The notes beneath the pieces are model-generated. The model made no database searches. It was not told the origin of the DNA and saw nothing but the letters and a program-made list of their open reading frames with translations. The position numbers and the translations under genes were made by a program. Shown here piece after piece: positions 35,241-43,406 of a stretch of 64,000 bases of DNA; position 1 is the first letter of the stretch; every line of letters begins with the position of its first letter. Source of the DNA: Nitrosomonadales bacterium (lineage in GTDB: Bacteria; Pseudomonadota; Gammaproteobacteria; Burkholderiales; Gallionellaceae). The stretch is from the NCBI GenBank assembly GCA_016208015.1, contig JACQYW010000008.1, positions 62,001-126,000 of the forward strand, given 5' to 3'.

Positions 35241-36146
35241 ATGGAAATCGCTCTGTTCATACTGGTCGCAGCCGTCATCTTCATCATCAAGGCACTCAAG
35301 GTCGTGCCGCAGCAGAATTCCTGGGTGGTCGAGCGTCTCGGCAGATTCCACGCCGCCCTGTTGCCCGGCCTCAACGTGGTGATCCCGTTCATCGACCGTG
35401 TCGCCTACAAGCACCTGCTCAAGGAGATCCCGCTCGACGTGCCCAGCCAGGTCTGTATCACCAAGGACAACACCCAGCTGCAGGTCGACGGCATCCTGTA
35501 TTTCCAGGTGACCGATCCCAAGCTCGCCTCCTATGGCACCAGCAACTACATCATGGCCATCACCCAGCTCGCCCAGACCACCCTGCGTTCGGTCATCGGC
35601 AAGATGGAACTGGACAAGACCTTCGAAGAGCGCGACGACATCAACCGCGCCGTGGTGGCCGCACTGGACGAAGCCGCGACCAGCTGGGGCGTCAAAGTGT
35701 TGCGCTACGAGATCAAGGACCTGACCCCGCCAAAAGAGATCCTGCATGCCATGCAGGCGCAGATCACCGCCGAACGCGAGAAGCGCGCGCTCATCGCTGC
35801 CTCCGAAGGACGCAAGCAGGAACAGATCAACATCGCCACCGGCGAACGCGAAGCCTTCATCCAGCGTTCGGAAGGCGAGAAGCAGGCCGCGATCAACACC
35901 GCACAAGGCGAGGCTGCAGCGATCATCGCCGTTGCCACGGCAAATGCCCAGGCCATCCAGCAAGTCGCCCAGGCCATCCAGTCGCCCGGCGGCATGGAAG
36001 CCGTCAATCTCAAGGTTGCGGAGAAATACGTCGAAGCCTTCGGCAACGTCGCCAAGGAAGGCAACACCCTCATCCTGCCGGGCAACCTGGCCGATATGGG
36101 AACCATGGTGGCAACGGCGATGAGCATCGTGAAGGGGCAGAAATAA
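35241..36146 (+). CDS. SPFH/Band 7 (stomatin/QmcA-like) membrane protein
   Basis: Protein of 301 residues with an N-terminal membrane anchor (LFILVAAVIFIIKAL), an SPFH domain (about 22-190, with VVPQQNSWVVERLGRF, and RSVIGKMELDKTFEERD) and a C-terminal Ala/Glu/Gln-rich coiled coil (about 175-255) that drives oligomerisation. It forms an operon with the NfeD-like gene upstream, the common bacterial stomatin-NfeD arrangement. It is expected to assemble large membrane-bound rings that regulate proteases or membrane microdomains. The exact function here is unknown. Confidence 0.93.
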   Translation: MEIALFILVAAVIFIIKALKVVPQQNSWVVERLGRFHAALLPGLNVVIPFIDRVAYKHLLKEIPLDVPSQVCITKDNTQLQVDGILYFQVTDPKLASYGTSNYIMAITQLAQTTLRSVIGKMELDKTFEERDDINRAVVAALDEAATSWGVKVLRYEIKDLTPPKEILHAMQAQITAEREKRALIAASEGRKQEQINIATGEREAFIQRSEGEKQAAINTAQGEAAAIIAVATANAQAIQQVAQAIQSPGGMEAVNLKVAEKYVEAFGNVAKEGNTLILPGNLADMGTMVATAMSIVKGQK

Positions 36147-36223
36147 GAGACTGCCCCCTTTGATTACGACGGCTCGATGAGTCAGGACGGCGACTTGTAA
36201 ATTTAAAAGTGTATTCAACTCTT

Positions 36224-36577
36224 ATGGCTGAACAAGACGACCCACCGTTGAACTGGAACATCGAGCTTAACTTCAATCTCAATGAAGCAAAGCAGGAAAA
36301 ACCCGTTCAAGCGCCCAAGATCCCGCCCAGGCAGATCATCGGGGAGAAGTACCCCAAAATCCTGACCCGCATAGAAATGCTCTGGTGTTCTCTGGAACTG
36401 CACAAATATCTTGAAGAGACCTTGTTTACTGACCGTTCGAACAGGCAAGGTTTTCCGGAAGACGTGATGAAGGCATTGGGCGAGATACACGCTGAACATA
36501 CGCGGGTATTGAAAGAGCAGAAATTGATCGGTGACGATGTATGGGACATGCAGCCAAAACCCAGGGACATCTCCTGA
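36224..36577 (+). CDS. Hypothetical soluble protein
   Basis: Unrecognised 117-residue protein with no signal peptide or membrane segment. The N-terminal 45 residues are Pro/Lys/Asn-rich and probably disordered; the rest is predicted helical, with a segment EMLWCSLELHKYLEETLF and DVMKALGEIHAEHTRVLKEQK. ATG 36224 was chosen; a GTG at 36209 in frame is an alternative. It follows the stomatin gene by 77 bp without an obvious terminator between them, so it may be cotranscribed. Composition is close to the neighbours. Confidence 0.65.
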   Translation: MAEQDDPPLNWNIELNFNLNEAKQEKPVQAPKIPPRQIIGEKYPKILTRIEMLWCSLELHKYLEETLFTDRSNRQGFPEDVMKALGEIHAEHTRVLKEQKLIGDDVWDMQPKPRDIS

Positions 36578-36653
36578 GTTGCTCACCCGGGTTTTAGAGT
36601 AACCGTATCTCACCCTGCGCGCATTCCCCATGCGCTGCCACTACAATACCCGC

Positions 36654-37781
36654 ATGTCTTCCCCCATCCTCAAGATCGTCGACGACCTCGCGGATATTCC
36701 CGCAGCGGAGTGGGATGCGTTGGCGGGCGGCGACCCGATGCTTTCCCATGCCTTCTTCCTCGCGCTGCAACAAAGCGGCTGCGCCATGCCACAGTTCGGC
36801 TGGAAGGCGCAGTTCATCACCCTGTGGCAGGAGGATCATCTGATTGGCGCGATGCCGCTCTATTTCAAGATGAACTCGTTCGGCGAGCATGTGTTCGACT
36901 TTGCCTGGGCCGACGCCTATCTGCGCAACGGTCTGCGCTATTACCCCAAGCTGGTTTGCACCGTGCCTTTCACACCGGTGAGCGGCCGTCGCCTGCTGGC
37001 GGCATCGGATGAAGTGCGCGGCTTGCTGCTGGGACATGCGCTGCAATATGCAAAGGACACCGGCGTCTCTTCGCTGCATTGCCTGTTCCTGAACGAGGCC
37101 GATGCGCAGGAAGCGCAGGCGCAGGGCATGATGCTGCGCCAGGACGTGCAGTTCCATTGGCACAATCCCGGCTATCGCGACTTCGACGATTTTCTTGCCA
37201 CGCTCAGCCGCGACAAGCGCAAACGCATCAAGCAGGAACGGCGCAAGGTGCAAGAGGCGGGCATAGAGCTGCAATGCGTCACCGGCCAACACGCCACGAA
37301 AGAGCAGTGGGCCTTCTTTGCCTCCTGTTATCTGCACACCCTGCAATTGCACAACTCGCCGCACCAGCTCAATGCGGATTTCTTCCAGCGCATCGGCACC
37401 GCGTTGCCGCAGCACACCCTGCTCGTCATTGCCTCGCGCGAAGGCCGGCCCATCGCCAGCGCGCTCAACTACCTCACCGATCAATCCCTGTACGGTCGCT
37501 CATGGGGCACGTTCGAATTCCACTCCGGGCTGCATTTCGAGGCCTGCTACTACCAGGCCATCGAGTTCTGCATCGCACACCGGCTCAAGACCTTCGAAGG
37601 CGGGGCAGGTGGCGAACACAAATTGGCACGCGGGTTCATGCCCGTCACCACGCGCTCGACACACTGGCTGGCACATCCGCAGTTCGCGCAGGCAGTGGAA
37701 AACTATCTGAAGAACGAGGCCAATGCCATCGCGGGATATGTGGACGAACTGAATGAGAGGAGCCCGTTCAAGCAGCAGTGA
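36654..37781 (+). CDS. GNAT-type N-acyltransferase, FemAB/DUF482-like
   Basis: Cytoplasmic protein of 375 residues resembling the peptidogalycan-biosynthesis/DUF482 group of the GNAT superfamily. Typical segments are AGGDPMLSHAFFLALQQSG, the LSRDKRKRIKQERRKV stretch, WGTFEFHSGLHFEACYYQAIEFCI (cited in part: HFEACYYQAIEFCI) and FEGGAGGEHKLARGF. The family is often annotated as an N-acetyltransferase, but its substrate is not established. ATG 36654 (MSSPILK) was preferred over an upstream ATG at 36630. It overlaps nothing and appears to be its own unit, ending before a 159-bp gap. Confidence 0.85.
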   Translation: MSSPILKIVDDLADIPAAEWDALAGGDPMLSHAFFLALQQSGCAMPQFGWKAQFITLWQEDHLIGAMPLYFKMNSFGEHVFDFAWADAYLRNGLRYYPKLVCTVPFTPVSGRRLLAASDEVRGLLLGHALQYAKDTGVSSLHCLFLNEADAQEAQAQGMMLRQDVQFHWHNPGYRDFDDFLATLSRDKRKRIKQERRKVQEAGIELQCVTGQHATKEQWAFFASCYLHTLQLHNSPHQLNADFFQRIGTALPQHTLLVIASREGRPIASALNYLTDQSLYGRSWGTFEFHSGLHFEACYYQAIEFCIAHRLKTFEGGAGGEHKLARGFMPVTTRSTHWLAHPQFAQAVENYLKNEANAIAGYVDELNERSPFKQQ

Positions 37782-37815
37782 TCCGTACCATCGAAGAAAA
37801 CCCCTACTTCTCTCG

Positions 37816-37850
37816 CTTATATGTCGGAGCAGACTTTGCTGTTAGTCTTC
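37816..37850 (+). promoter_or_regulatory. Partial copy of the shared promoter motif
   Basis: TTATATG (37818-37824) lies 10 nt before TTTGCTGTTAGTCTTC (37835-37850). The downstream half matches copies A-D well; the upstream box is poorly conserved and shifted. It lies about 90 bp before the nuclease gene. Confidence 0.4.
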
Positions 37851-37940
37851 TTCGCACAAGTTGTTATAAAAAGCTGGGCTGTGGGAGGAAGCAAAAAATA
37901 ATTCGAACTCCACACCTTAGTTTCGCCAGGGAGAGTAGGT

Positions 37941-38528
37941 GTGGAAGGTTGGAATATCGGAACTGCCCCACTGGGCAGTGCGTGGCCTGCGTGGGTTTCC
38001 TCGTTGAAGGTTGTCCGCTGTGCCCGGTTCATCCCGCTGCTGGCCGCGTTCCTGTTCAGCACCCCCTCTATCGCAGCCACCGTGCAAGGCCGGGTCGTTG
38101 CCGTCACCGATGGCGATACCGTCAAAGTGCTCGATGCCGCACACACCGAGTGGAAGATTCGCCTCATGGGCATCGATGCCCCCGAGAAGCAGCAAGCTTT
38201 CGGCAGCCGCTCCAAATCCAACCTTTCCGATCTCGTCTACGGCAAGACCGTCACTGTCGAGTATTCCAAAAAGGACAGGTACGGCCGCACCGTCGGCAAG
38301 ATCATCGTCAACGGCGTCGATGCCAATCTGGAACAGATCAGGGCAGGCATGGCCTGGCATTACAAGAAGTATGAAAAGGAGCAGCCCGTAGAGGACCGCG
38401 AGACCTATGCCCGTGCAGAAGAGCAGGCGAGAGCTGGGCAGCGGGGGCTTTGGCGCGATGCGGAACCGATGCCCCCTTGGGATTGGCGCAAGTCGAAGAA
38501 GCGCAAGACAAAAGCGGCAACGCCTTGA
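37941..38528 (+). CDS. Secreted thermonuclease-like (SNase) protein
   Basis: Staphylococcal-nuclease-fold protein expected to be secreted and to cleave DNA or RNA with calcium. A hydrophobic segment FIPLLAAFLFSTPSIA ends in a signal-peptidase-like site. The SNase core contains DGDTVKVL, IRLMGIDAPEKQ (catalytic Arg and Glu), the second catalytic Arg in KDRYGRTVG, and EEQARAGQRGLW. The start is uncertain. GTG 37941 follows GGGAGAG and gives 195 residues. TTG 38004 (MKVVRCARF...) gives a more usual signal peptide. A degenerate copy of the shared promoter motif lies upstream. Confidence 0.85.
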   Translation: MEGWNIGTAPLGSAWPAWVSSLKVVRCARFIPLLAAFLFSTPSIAATVQGRVVAVTDGDTVKVLDAAHTEWKIRLMGIDAPEKQQAFGSRSKSNLSDLVYGKTVTVEYSKKDRYGRTVGKIIVNGVDANLEQIRAGMAWHYKKYEKEQPVEDRETYARAEEQARAGQRGLWRDAEPMPPWDWRKSKKRKTKAATP

Positions 38529-38608
38529 AGATTCCCATATTTACTGGCCTGCAGGAAAATGTATGAATCATAAATAATCGGATGCGCGGCTGTGCCAGAG
38601 ATAAAAGG

Positions 38609-38660
38609 TCTATATCTTTTGGCATATGGTCTCGAAGAAACTTTGCTGCTAGTCTTCGGC
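38609..38660 (+). promoter_or_regulatory. Shared promoter motif, copy C
   Basis: TCTATATC-TTTTGGCATATGG (38609-38629), 12 nt, then TTTGCTGCTAGTCTTCGGC (38642-38660). It lies about 138 bp before the GGDEF gene. A further downstream half-site, TTTGCTGCTAGGCTTTG, occurs at 38735-38751. Confidence 0.75.
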
Positions 38661-38766
38661 GAGGTGGCTGGTAAGTAATGCAGCAAGGTGGGTAGGGGCG
38701 AAAAACAAATCTGTCCCTATTTTTACGGAGGAATTTTGCTGCTAGGCTTTGTCGTGAGTGGAGAAA

Positions 38767-39933
38767 ATGATTCGACTCATTAATTTCGATATGAACAACC
38801 AATCCCAAACCGAGTCACAGCAACTTCGCGACCAGCTTCAATCACTGATGGACGCGGCGCGTCTGAACGAAAAGAAGTGGCGCCGTCTGGACCAGTTCGA
38901 AAAACAGTTGATCGCCACGCGCACATTGCCGGAACTCATCCGGTTGATGCTCGAAAACTACAAGACGGCCTGCGAGACCGACGTGGTGACGCTGGTGCTG
39001 TGCGACCCCGAATACGAGATCAGGCGCATCCTGGAAAGATCGCAACCGGACAGCGACGAAATACCCGGCCTGGTGCTGCTGGAAAAACTGCCTGCGCATG
39101 ATGCCGAGCCCGCCCCCTATCTGGGCCCCTTTGATGCCGAGATGGAGCGCGCCATTTTCGATCCCTGGCCCGATGCTTGCCATTCGATGTTGCTGCTGCC
39201 GCTGATGCGACAGGGTGAACTGGTTGGCAGTCTCAACATGGCCAGCAGCATCGCCGAGCGTTTCTCGGCCGACAGAAGCACAGACTTCGTCGAGCGGCTC
39301 GCAAACATATTCTCGATCTGCTTGGAAAACGCGCTCAACCATGAACGCCTCAACCTGATCGGCCTGACCGATCCGCTCACCGGCATCTTCAACCGGCGCT
39401 ATCTCGAGACCCGCTGTCAGGAAGAGGCCGCCAACGTGCGGCGCTACCGTACTCCGCTGTGCGCCATGTTCCTCGACATCGACAAGTTCAAGCGCATCAA
39501 CGACACCCACGGCCACCTCATCGGCGACGAGGTGCTGCGCACGGTGGCTGGCCTGATCAAATCGGAGTTGCGCAGCAACGACGTGCTGGCGCGCTATGGC
39601 GGCGAAGAATTCGTCGTGCTGTTGCCGCAGACCGGGCAGCACCATGCCTGCGAGATCGCCGAGCGCATCCGCCACACCATTGCCTCCCATCCGTTCCGCC
39701 TTAACGGGCCCAACGAATCTCAAGTGACCATCTCCATCGGCATCGCCCAGGTTGCCGAGGAACCCGAAGGCTCCGACCTGGAGATCGCCCACAAACTGTT
39801 CGCCACGGCCGACGAAGCCCTGTACCTGGCCAAGGAAAGCGGGCGCAACAAAGTCGTCAGCGAGCATAACCGGCCCGCATCGGTCGCGGCCAAACGCAGC
39901 CTGATCAGAATGCTGGGTTTCGGTGCGGCGTGA
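38767..39933 (+). CDS. GAF-like sensor diguanylate cyclase
   Basis: Soluble protein of 388 residues expected to make cyclic di-GMP. The N-terminal half (about 25-200) resembles a DUF484/GAF-type sensory domain; the C-terminal half is a GGDEF domain with an intact active site RYGGEEFVVLLP and an allosteric I-site (RSND, five residues before GGEEF), so product inhibition is expected. DPLTGIFNRRYLE and FLDIDKFKRINDTHGH are canonical. ATG 38767 follows GTGGAGAAA; GTG 38758 and ATG 38791 are alternatives. Its promoter carries copy C of the shared motif, linking a c-di-GMP enzyme to the same control as the envelope genes around it. Confidence 0.9.
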   Translation: MIRLINFDMNNQSQTESQQLRDQLQSLMDAARLNEKKWRRLDQFEKQLIATRTLPELIRLMLENYKTACETDVVTLVLCDPEYEIRRILERSQPDSDEIPGLVLLEKLPAHDAEPAPYLGPFDAEMERAIFDPWPDACHSMLLLPLMRQGELVGSLNMASSIAERFSADRSTDFVERLANIFSICLENALNHERLNLIGLTDPLTGIFNRRYLETRCQEEAANVRRYRTPLCAMFLDIDKFKRINDTHGHLIGDEVLRTVAGLIKSELRSNDVLARYGGEEFVVLLPQTGQHHACEIAERIRHTIASHPFRLNGPNESQVTISIGIAQVAEEPEGSDLEIAHKLFATADEALYLAKESGRNKVVSEHNRPASVAAKRSLIRMLGFGAA

Positions 39934-40093
39934 TCAAATGCACGCGCTGTCTGGCTGCTGATCTTTGGCACAGTTGATAGCGCTGCGCTGTTCATACCGC
40001 ACTGATCTTTTTGCTGATATTCTTCGCCGCGACAGGGGATGCCATGCGGATATGGGGAATGAGTGAAAAGTATTTCGAGCCGAGCCTTTGACT

Positions 40094-40633
40094 ATGACAA
40101 CTAAACCCGTTCACCGTCTTGCACTGCGCGTGCACGAGATCGCGCAGCTGTTCAACTCGATGGACCCGACGCCCTTCCATAACAAGGACCTCGACCCCAA
40201 GGCCAATGAATACATCGAGTCCTGGGCCTCGACCCATTCGCACGACAGCCACTTCCACCTCACCATCCACCTCGAACAGTGGCCGGAAGATGGCGACCCG
40301 ACCGCGATGCTCACCGAAGCGATCCACAACCACTTCATCTATCAGGCCGAACGCACGCGCCGCAGACTTCGCCAGGTGCTGCAGCAGGGCCGCATGAGCC
40401 TGTTCATCGGTGTCGCCTTCGTCTCGCTCTGCCTGATCGTCGCCGACTTCATCGACAGCATGGGCGAAGGCCCCGGCCATCGCATCGCGCGCGAAAGCTT
40501 GTCCATCGTCGGCTGGGTCGCCATGTGGCGGCCCATGCAGACCTTCCTTTACGACTGGTGGCCCATCCAGCGCAAGATCCGTCTTTACCTGATGCTGGGC
40601 ACCGCGCATGTGCAGGTGGTGCAGGGCAAATGA
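40094..40633 (+). CDS. Hypothetical two-helix membrane protein
   Basis: Unrecognised protein of 179 residues. A soluble N-terminal half (about 1-95), rich in His, Asp and Glu with HSHDSHFHLTIHLEQWP, is followed by two hydrophobic segments (about 102-120 and 135-150) and a basic C terminus. ATG 40094 was chosen (TTG 40088 is in frame just before). No ribosome-binding site is obvious. It sits 160 bp after the GGDEF gene and before copy D of the shared promoter motif. The His-rich stretch might bind metal, but nothing more can be said. Confidence 0.65.
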   Translation: MTTKPVHRLALRVHEIAQLFNSMDPTPFHNKDLDPKANEYIESWASTHSHDSHFHLTIHLEQWPEDGDPTAMLTEAIHNHFIYQAERTRRRLRQVLQQGRMSLFIGVAFVSLCLIVADFIDSMGEGPGHRIARESLSIVGWVAMWRPMQTFLYDWWPIQRKIRLYLMLGTAHVQVVQGK

Positions 40634-40688
40634 CCATGGCAATGACGGGTTGGTGATTCCCCGGTGATGCTTGCGGCTGAGGGGATGG

Positions 40689-40740
40689 TCTATATCTTTT
40701 GCCATATATGCGAGAAGGGGCTTTGCTGCTAATCTTCGGC
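40689..40740 (+). promoter_or_regulatory. Shared promoter motif, copy D
   Basis: TCTATATC-TTTTGCCATATAT (40689-40709), 12 nt, then TTTGCTGCTAATCTTCGGC (40722-40740). It is followed, as in copy C, by GCG-GGT-G-TGG-like sequence, and lies about 85 bp before the lipoprotein gene at 40825. Confidence 0.72.
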
Positions 40741-40824
40741 GCGGTAGGTGGCGGCGGGGTGAAAAGTATTCCGAACCAGCCTCCATTGATTCCTGAAAAA
40801 CACCAGCCAACTAAAGGAGATGAC

Positions 40825-41448
40825 ATGATGAAATGGCTTGCGACAGTCCTTGGTCTTGCAATGCTTACCGGTTGCGGCACCACCAGTGTCGGTTTGAAAT
40901 ATGCGCCCACGGAAGGTGCCACCCCCAGCAAAATTGCCACATCGGTGCAACCGGTGTCTGTCGGCGCCTTCGTGGACAAACGGAATGAGACACCCACTTG
41001 GCTGGGTGCCATCCGCGGCGGGTTCGGCAACCCCCTCAAGACTCTCGAATCTTCCCAGCCCGTTGCCGATGTCGTACAGGCAGCCTACCTGGATGCGTTC
41101 AAGGCAAAAGGCATCGCTATCGATCCGGCTGCAGCGCTGCAAATATCCGGCTCAGTCCTAGACCTGAAATGCACCCAGATGTCGCACAAGGAAGCGACCG
41201 TTTCGATCGAAGTCACTGTCTCCGAAAAGTCCTCGGGTCTTAAGCGATTCACCCAGACATACTCGGCGAAATTCGTAAGCGGATTCATCCCGATCGGCGG
41301 CGTCCTCGCTCCCGTAGAAGACTTGCGCGTCGTCCTGGAAAACACGATGCGCGAAGTGATCGACAAGACACTGGGCGATGCCTCGTTCATCGCCGCTCTC
41401 ACACAAGCACAGCCATCGAAAGTGAGCAGCAATACAGTTGCGCCTTGA
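40825..41448 (+). CDS. YajG-like lipoprotein
   Basis: Lipoprotein of 207 residues. The signal peptide (KWLATVLGLAMLTGC) has a clear lipobox LTGC. The mature part resembles YajG-type lipoproteins, with SVGAFVDKRNE, a domain of alternating strands and helices, and a Ser/Lys-rich tail. The ATG at 40825 is immediately followed by a second ATG and preceded by AAAGGAGATGAC, a strong ribosome-binding site. Its promoter region carries copy D of the shared motif, which makes it the second lipoprotein under that motif. The function of the family is unknown. Confidence 0.82.
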   Translation: MMKWLATVLGLAMLTGCGTTSVGLKYAPTEGATPSKIATSVQPVSVGAFVDKRNETPTWLGAIRGGFGNPLKTLESSQPVADVVQAAYLDAFKAKGIAIDPAAALQISGSVLDLKCTQMSHKEATVSIEVTVSEKSSGLKRFTQTYSAKFVSGFIPIGGVLAPVEDLRVVLENTMREVIDKTLGDASFIAALTQAQPSKVSSNTVAP

Positions 41449-41518
41449 TGACGGATCAACGGGGCTGGCTCGAACCATTCCGACAGTCATAATCATCCAG
41501 TAGCGGAGGGGTACAGAG

Positions 41519-41867
41519 ATGAACTACAAAGGCAGATGTCACTGCGGCCAGGTCGCATTCGAAGTCGAGGGCGAACTTGCTCAAGCTGCGGATTGCAATT
41601 GTTCCATCTGCACACAGATGGGCGCGCTTCACTGGTTCGTTCCGCGAGAGCAGCTTCGCTTGCTTACACCCGAAGAGAACCTTGCCACCTACACTTTCGG
41701 CACCCACACCATCAAACATCACTTCTGTCCCACATGCGGCATCCCATCCTTTTGGCGAGGGAACCGATCCGGCAGGCAATCGCAAGGCGGCGATCAATGT
41801 CCGCTGCCTTGCCGGTATCGACCTTTCAGCGCTTCCCCTGAAGCACATCGACGGTCGTTCTCGTTAA
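41519..41867 (+). pseudogene. GFA-family (Mss4-like zinc) protein gene, frameshifted
   Basis: The first 75 codons encode a GFA/CENP-V-type zinc protein (CHCGQVAFEVEGE, DCNCSICTQMG, HHFCPTCGI) with the cysteines of the zinc sites in place. At about 41743-41745 an extra C shifts the frame. Removing one base restores HPFGEGTDPAGNRKAAINVRC and an ending DLSALPLKHIDGRSR that stops at 41867, exactly as in intact homologues. Without the correction the frame runs on into the SDR gene, to 41998. This is a recent pseudogene or a sequence error. The family was once described as glutathione-dependent formaldehyde-activating; the activity of this member is unknown. Confidence 0.85.
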
Positions 41868-41888
41868 TTCTTGGACAGGAGGTCAATC

Positions 41889-42587
41889 ATGAAAACACTG
41901 CTGATCACCGGCGCCAACCGCGGCATCGGTTTGGAATTTTGCAAGCAATATGCCGCCGATGGCTGGCGAGTTCTGGCCTGTTGCCGCGATCCCGGTAAAG
42001 CGGATGCGCTCAACAAACTGGCGGCTCGCTATCCAGACTTGATCAAGCTCCATGCGCTGGACGTCACCAACCATGCGCAGATCGAGCAACTGGCACAGAC
42101 GCTGTCCGAAGAAACAATAGACCTGCTCATCAACGACGCTGGCGTCTATCCGGACGCGGGCAGCGGCGGCTTCGGTCATACCGACTACGAGAAATGGATG
42201 GCCGCGTTCAACATCAACACCATGGCCCCGCTCAAGATGGTCGAATCGTTCGTCAAGCAGATCGCGCGCAGCCAACTCAAACTCATCGTCACCATCACCA
42301 GCCAGATGGGCAGCATGGCCGACAACAGCAGCGGCGGCAGCTATCTGTATCGCAGCAGCAAAGCGGCAGCCAACATGGTGGTGAAAAGCCTGGCCGTTGA
42401 CCTGAAAGAAAAGGGCATCACCTCGGTGGCCTTCAACCCCGGCTGGGTCAAGACCGACATGGGCGGCCCCAACGCCATGATCGCGGTCGAGCAAAGCGTG
42501 GCCGACATGCGCAAAGTGATAGCCGGTCTTACGCTGGCAGACACGGGCAAGTTCATCGGCAATGATGGGCTGGTGATTCCGTGGTGA
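41889..42587 (+). CDS. SDR-family oxidoreductase
   Basis: Short-chain dehydrogenase/reductase of 232 residues. The nucleotide-binding TGANRGIGLEF, the NDAG motif and the catalytic Tyr-x3-Lys (YRSSK) are present, with an upstream Ser in ITSQMGS. The sequence resembles CsgA/C-factor-like SDR proteins, whose substrate is generally unknown. The ATG at 41889 follows a strong GGAGG. It begins 21 bp after the end of the broken GFA gene and may have been cotranscribed with it. Confidence 0.9.
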   Translation: MKTLLITGANRGIGLEFCKQYAADGWRVLACCRDPGKADALNKLAARYPDLIKLHALDVTNHAQIEQLAQTLSEETIDLLINDAGVYPDAGSGGFGHTDYEKWMAAFNINTMAPLKMVESFVKQIARSQLKLIVTITSQMGSMADNSSGGSYLYRSSKAAANMVVKSLAVDLKEKGITSVAFNPGWVKTDMGGPNAMIAVEQSVADMRKVIAGLTLADTGKFIGNDGLVIPW

Positions 42588-42593
42588 TGTGAT

Positions 42594-42613
42594 GTGGACT
42601 AACGTTAGTCCAC
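42594..42613. promoter_or_regulatory. Perfect 20-bp palindrome upstream of the phd-like antitoxin
   Basis: GTGGACTAACGTTAGTCCAC lies 21 bp before the antitoxin ATG. Its position and perfect symmetry fit an antitoxin autoregulatory operator. It has no loop and no T run, so it is not a terminator of the SDR gene. Confidence 0.7.
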
Positions 42614-42634
42614 TTGGTCTATACAAGGTATGTC

Positions 42635-42877
42635 ATGCGAATCGTCAATATCAATGAAGCCAAGACCCAGTTCTCGCGTATGGTTGAGCAGGCGGAGGCG
42701 GGCGAGGAGATCGTGATCGCGCGTGCCGGTAAGCCGGTGGCACGCTTGGTGCCTTTGGCTTCCGCCGCGCCAAAACTCCGCAAGCTGGGGCTGGGCAAGA
42801 AGCGTTTCACTTTCCCGGCAAACTTCGACAACTTGAATGCGGCTGAAATAGTCGGCATGTTCGAGCAGGGTAAGTAA
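42635..42877 (+). CDS. Phd/YefM-family antitoxin, no partner toxin visible
   Basis: Antitoxin of 80 residues with the Phd/YefM N-terminal DNA-binding fold (VNINEAKTQFSRMVEQAEAGEEIVIARAGKPVARLVPL). The C-terminal part, which normally wraps around a toxin, is Lys/Phe-rich and short. The usual partner, a PIN-domain VapC or Doc/YoeB toxin, is missing: the next gene starts 77 bp downstream and encodes another antitoxin. It may be an orphan left by loss of its toxin. The palindrome upstream is its likely operator. Confidence 0.88.
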   Translation: MRIVNINEAKTQFSRMVEQAEAGEEIVIARAGKPVARLVPLASAAPKLRKLGLGKKRFTFPANFDNLNAAEIVGMFEQGK

Positions 42878-42954
42878 TGGCCCCGCGTGCCAGGCAATGG
42901 AAATTCATGCCGTAAACTGCCATACTTCGACCAGCAACCACCAGGAGATCAGCC

Positions 42955-43227
42955 ATGTCCATGAACGTAACTTTGCCACCCGAACTGGAAGAACGAATCC
43001 GCCAGCGCGTTGAGTCGGGCAATTATGGCTCGGCAAGCGAAGTGATCCGTGAAGCGCTGAACTTGTTCGAAGCATATGAAGATGTCAAAACGGCAAAACT
43101 CGACAGCCTGCGCCAGGATATAGCCAAGGGTTTGAGCGATGCCAAGAATGGTCGTGCCAAAGAAATCGATTTCGCCAGCCTGAAACAACAAGGTCGCCAA
43201 ATACTCAAAGACAGCAAGGCCGCCTGA
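42955..43227 (+). CDS. parD: ParD/CopG-type antitoxin
   Basis: Antitoxin of 90 residues with an N-terminal ribbon-helix-helix domain (MNVTLPPELEERIRQRVESG, then NYGSASEVIREALNLFE) and a C-terminal tail expected to bind ParE. ATG 42955 follows AGGAGATCAGCC; ATG 42961 is an alternative. Its stop overlaps the parE ATG (TGATG), the usual parDE arrangement. The toxin gene is truncated, so the antitoxin may have no target here. Confidence 0.88.
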   Translation: MSMNVTLPPELEERIRQRVESGNYGSASEVIREALNLFEAYEDVKTAKLDSLRQDIAKGLSDAKNGRAKEIDFASLKQQGRQILKDSKAA

Positions 43228-43406
43228 TGCCTCGCATCCGTTTCACCCAATCAGCAGAAACAGACTTGCTGGAATTGTGGGTGACAATCGCGGAAGAAAA
43301 TCTCACAGCAGCAGATGAAGTACTGGATGTCATCCAGGCAAGCGGGGGGCAAAAGGCAAGACCTGACCCCGTGCGTTTTATATTGAGAATGCAATATGAG
43401 AAATAA
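43227..43406 (+). pseudogene. ParE-type toxin, 3' end lost
   Basis: The N-terminal 39 residues (PRIRFTQSAETDLLELWVTIAEEN...) match ParE/RelE-family toxins, but homology stops at about codon 40 (base about 43345). The remaining 20 codons (SGGQKARPDPVRFILRMQYEK) are unrelated and end at 43406. ParE toxins normally have about 95 residues, and the missing part includes the C-terminal strands and active-surface residues, so it is very likely inactive. The breakpoint is followed by an AT-rich segment with an unrelated gene. Confidence 0.85.

Noticed and set aside
34086-40740. The shared TGGCATAT...TTTGCTGC motif as a sigma-54 promoter
   Set aside because: Sigma-54 needs GG and GC separated by 10 nt; here the distance is 22 nt in all copies, so it does not fit.
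42594-42613. The palindrome as a terminator of the SDR gene
   Set aside because: It has no loop and no T tract; its position before the antitoxin start fits an operator better.
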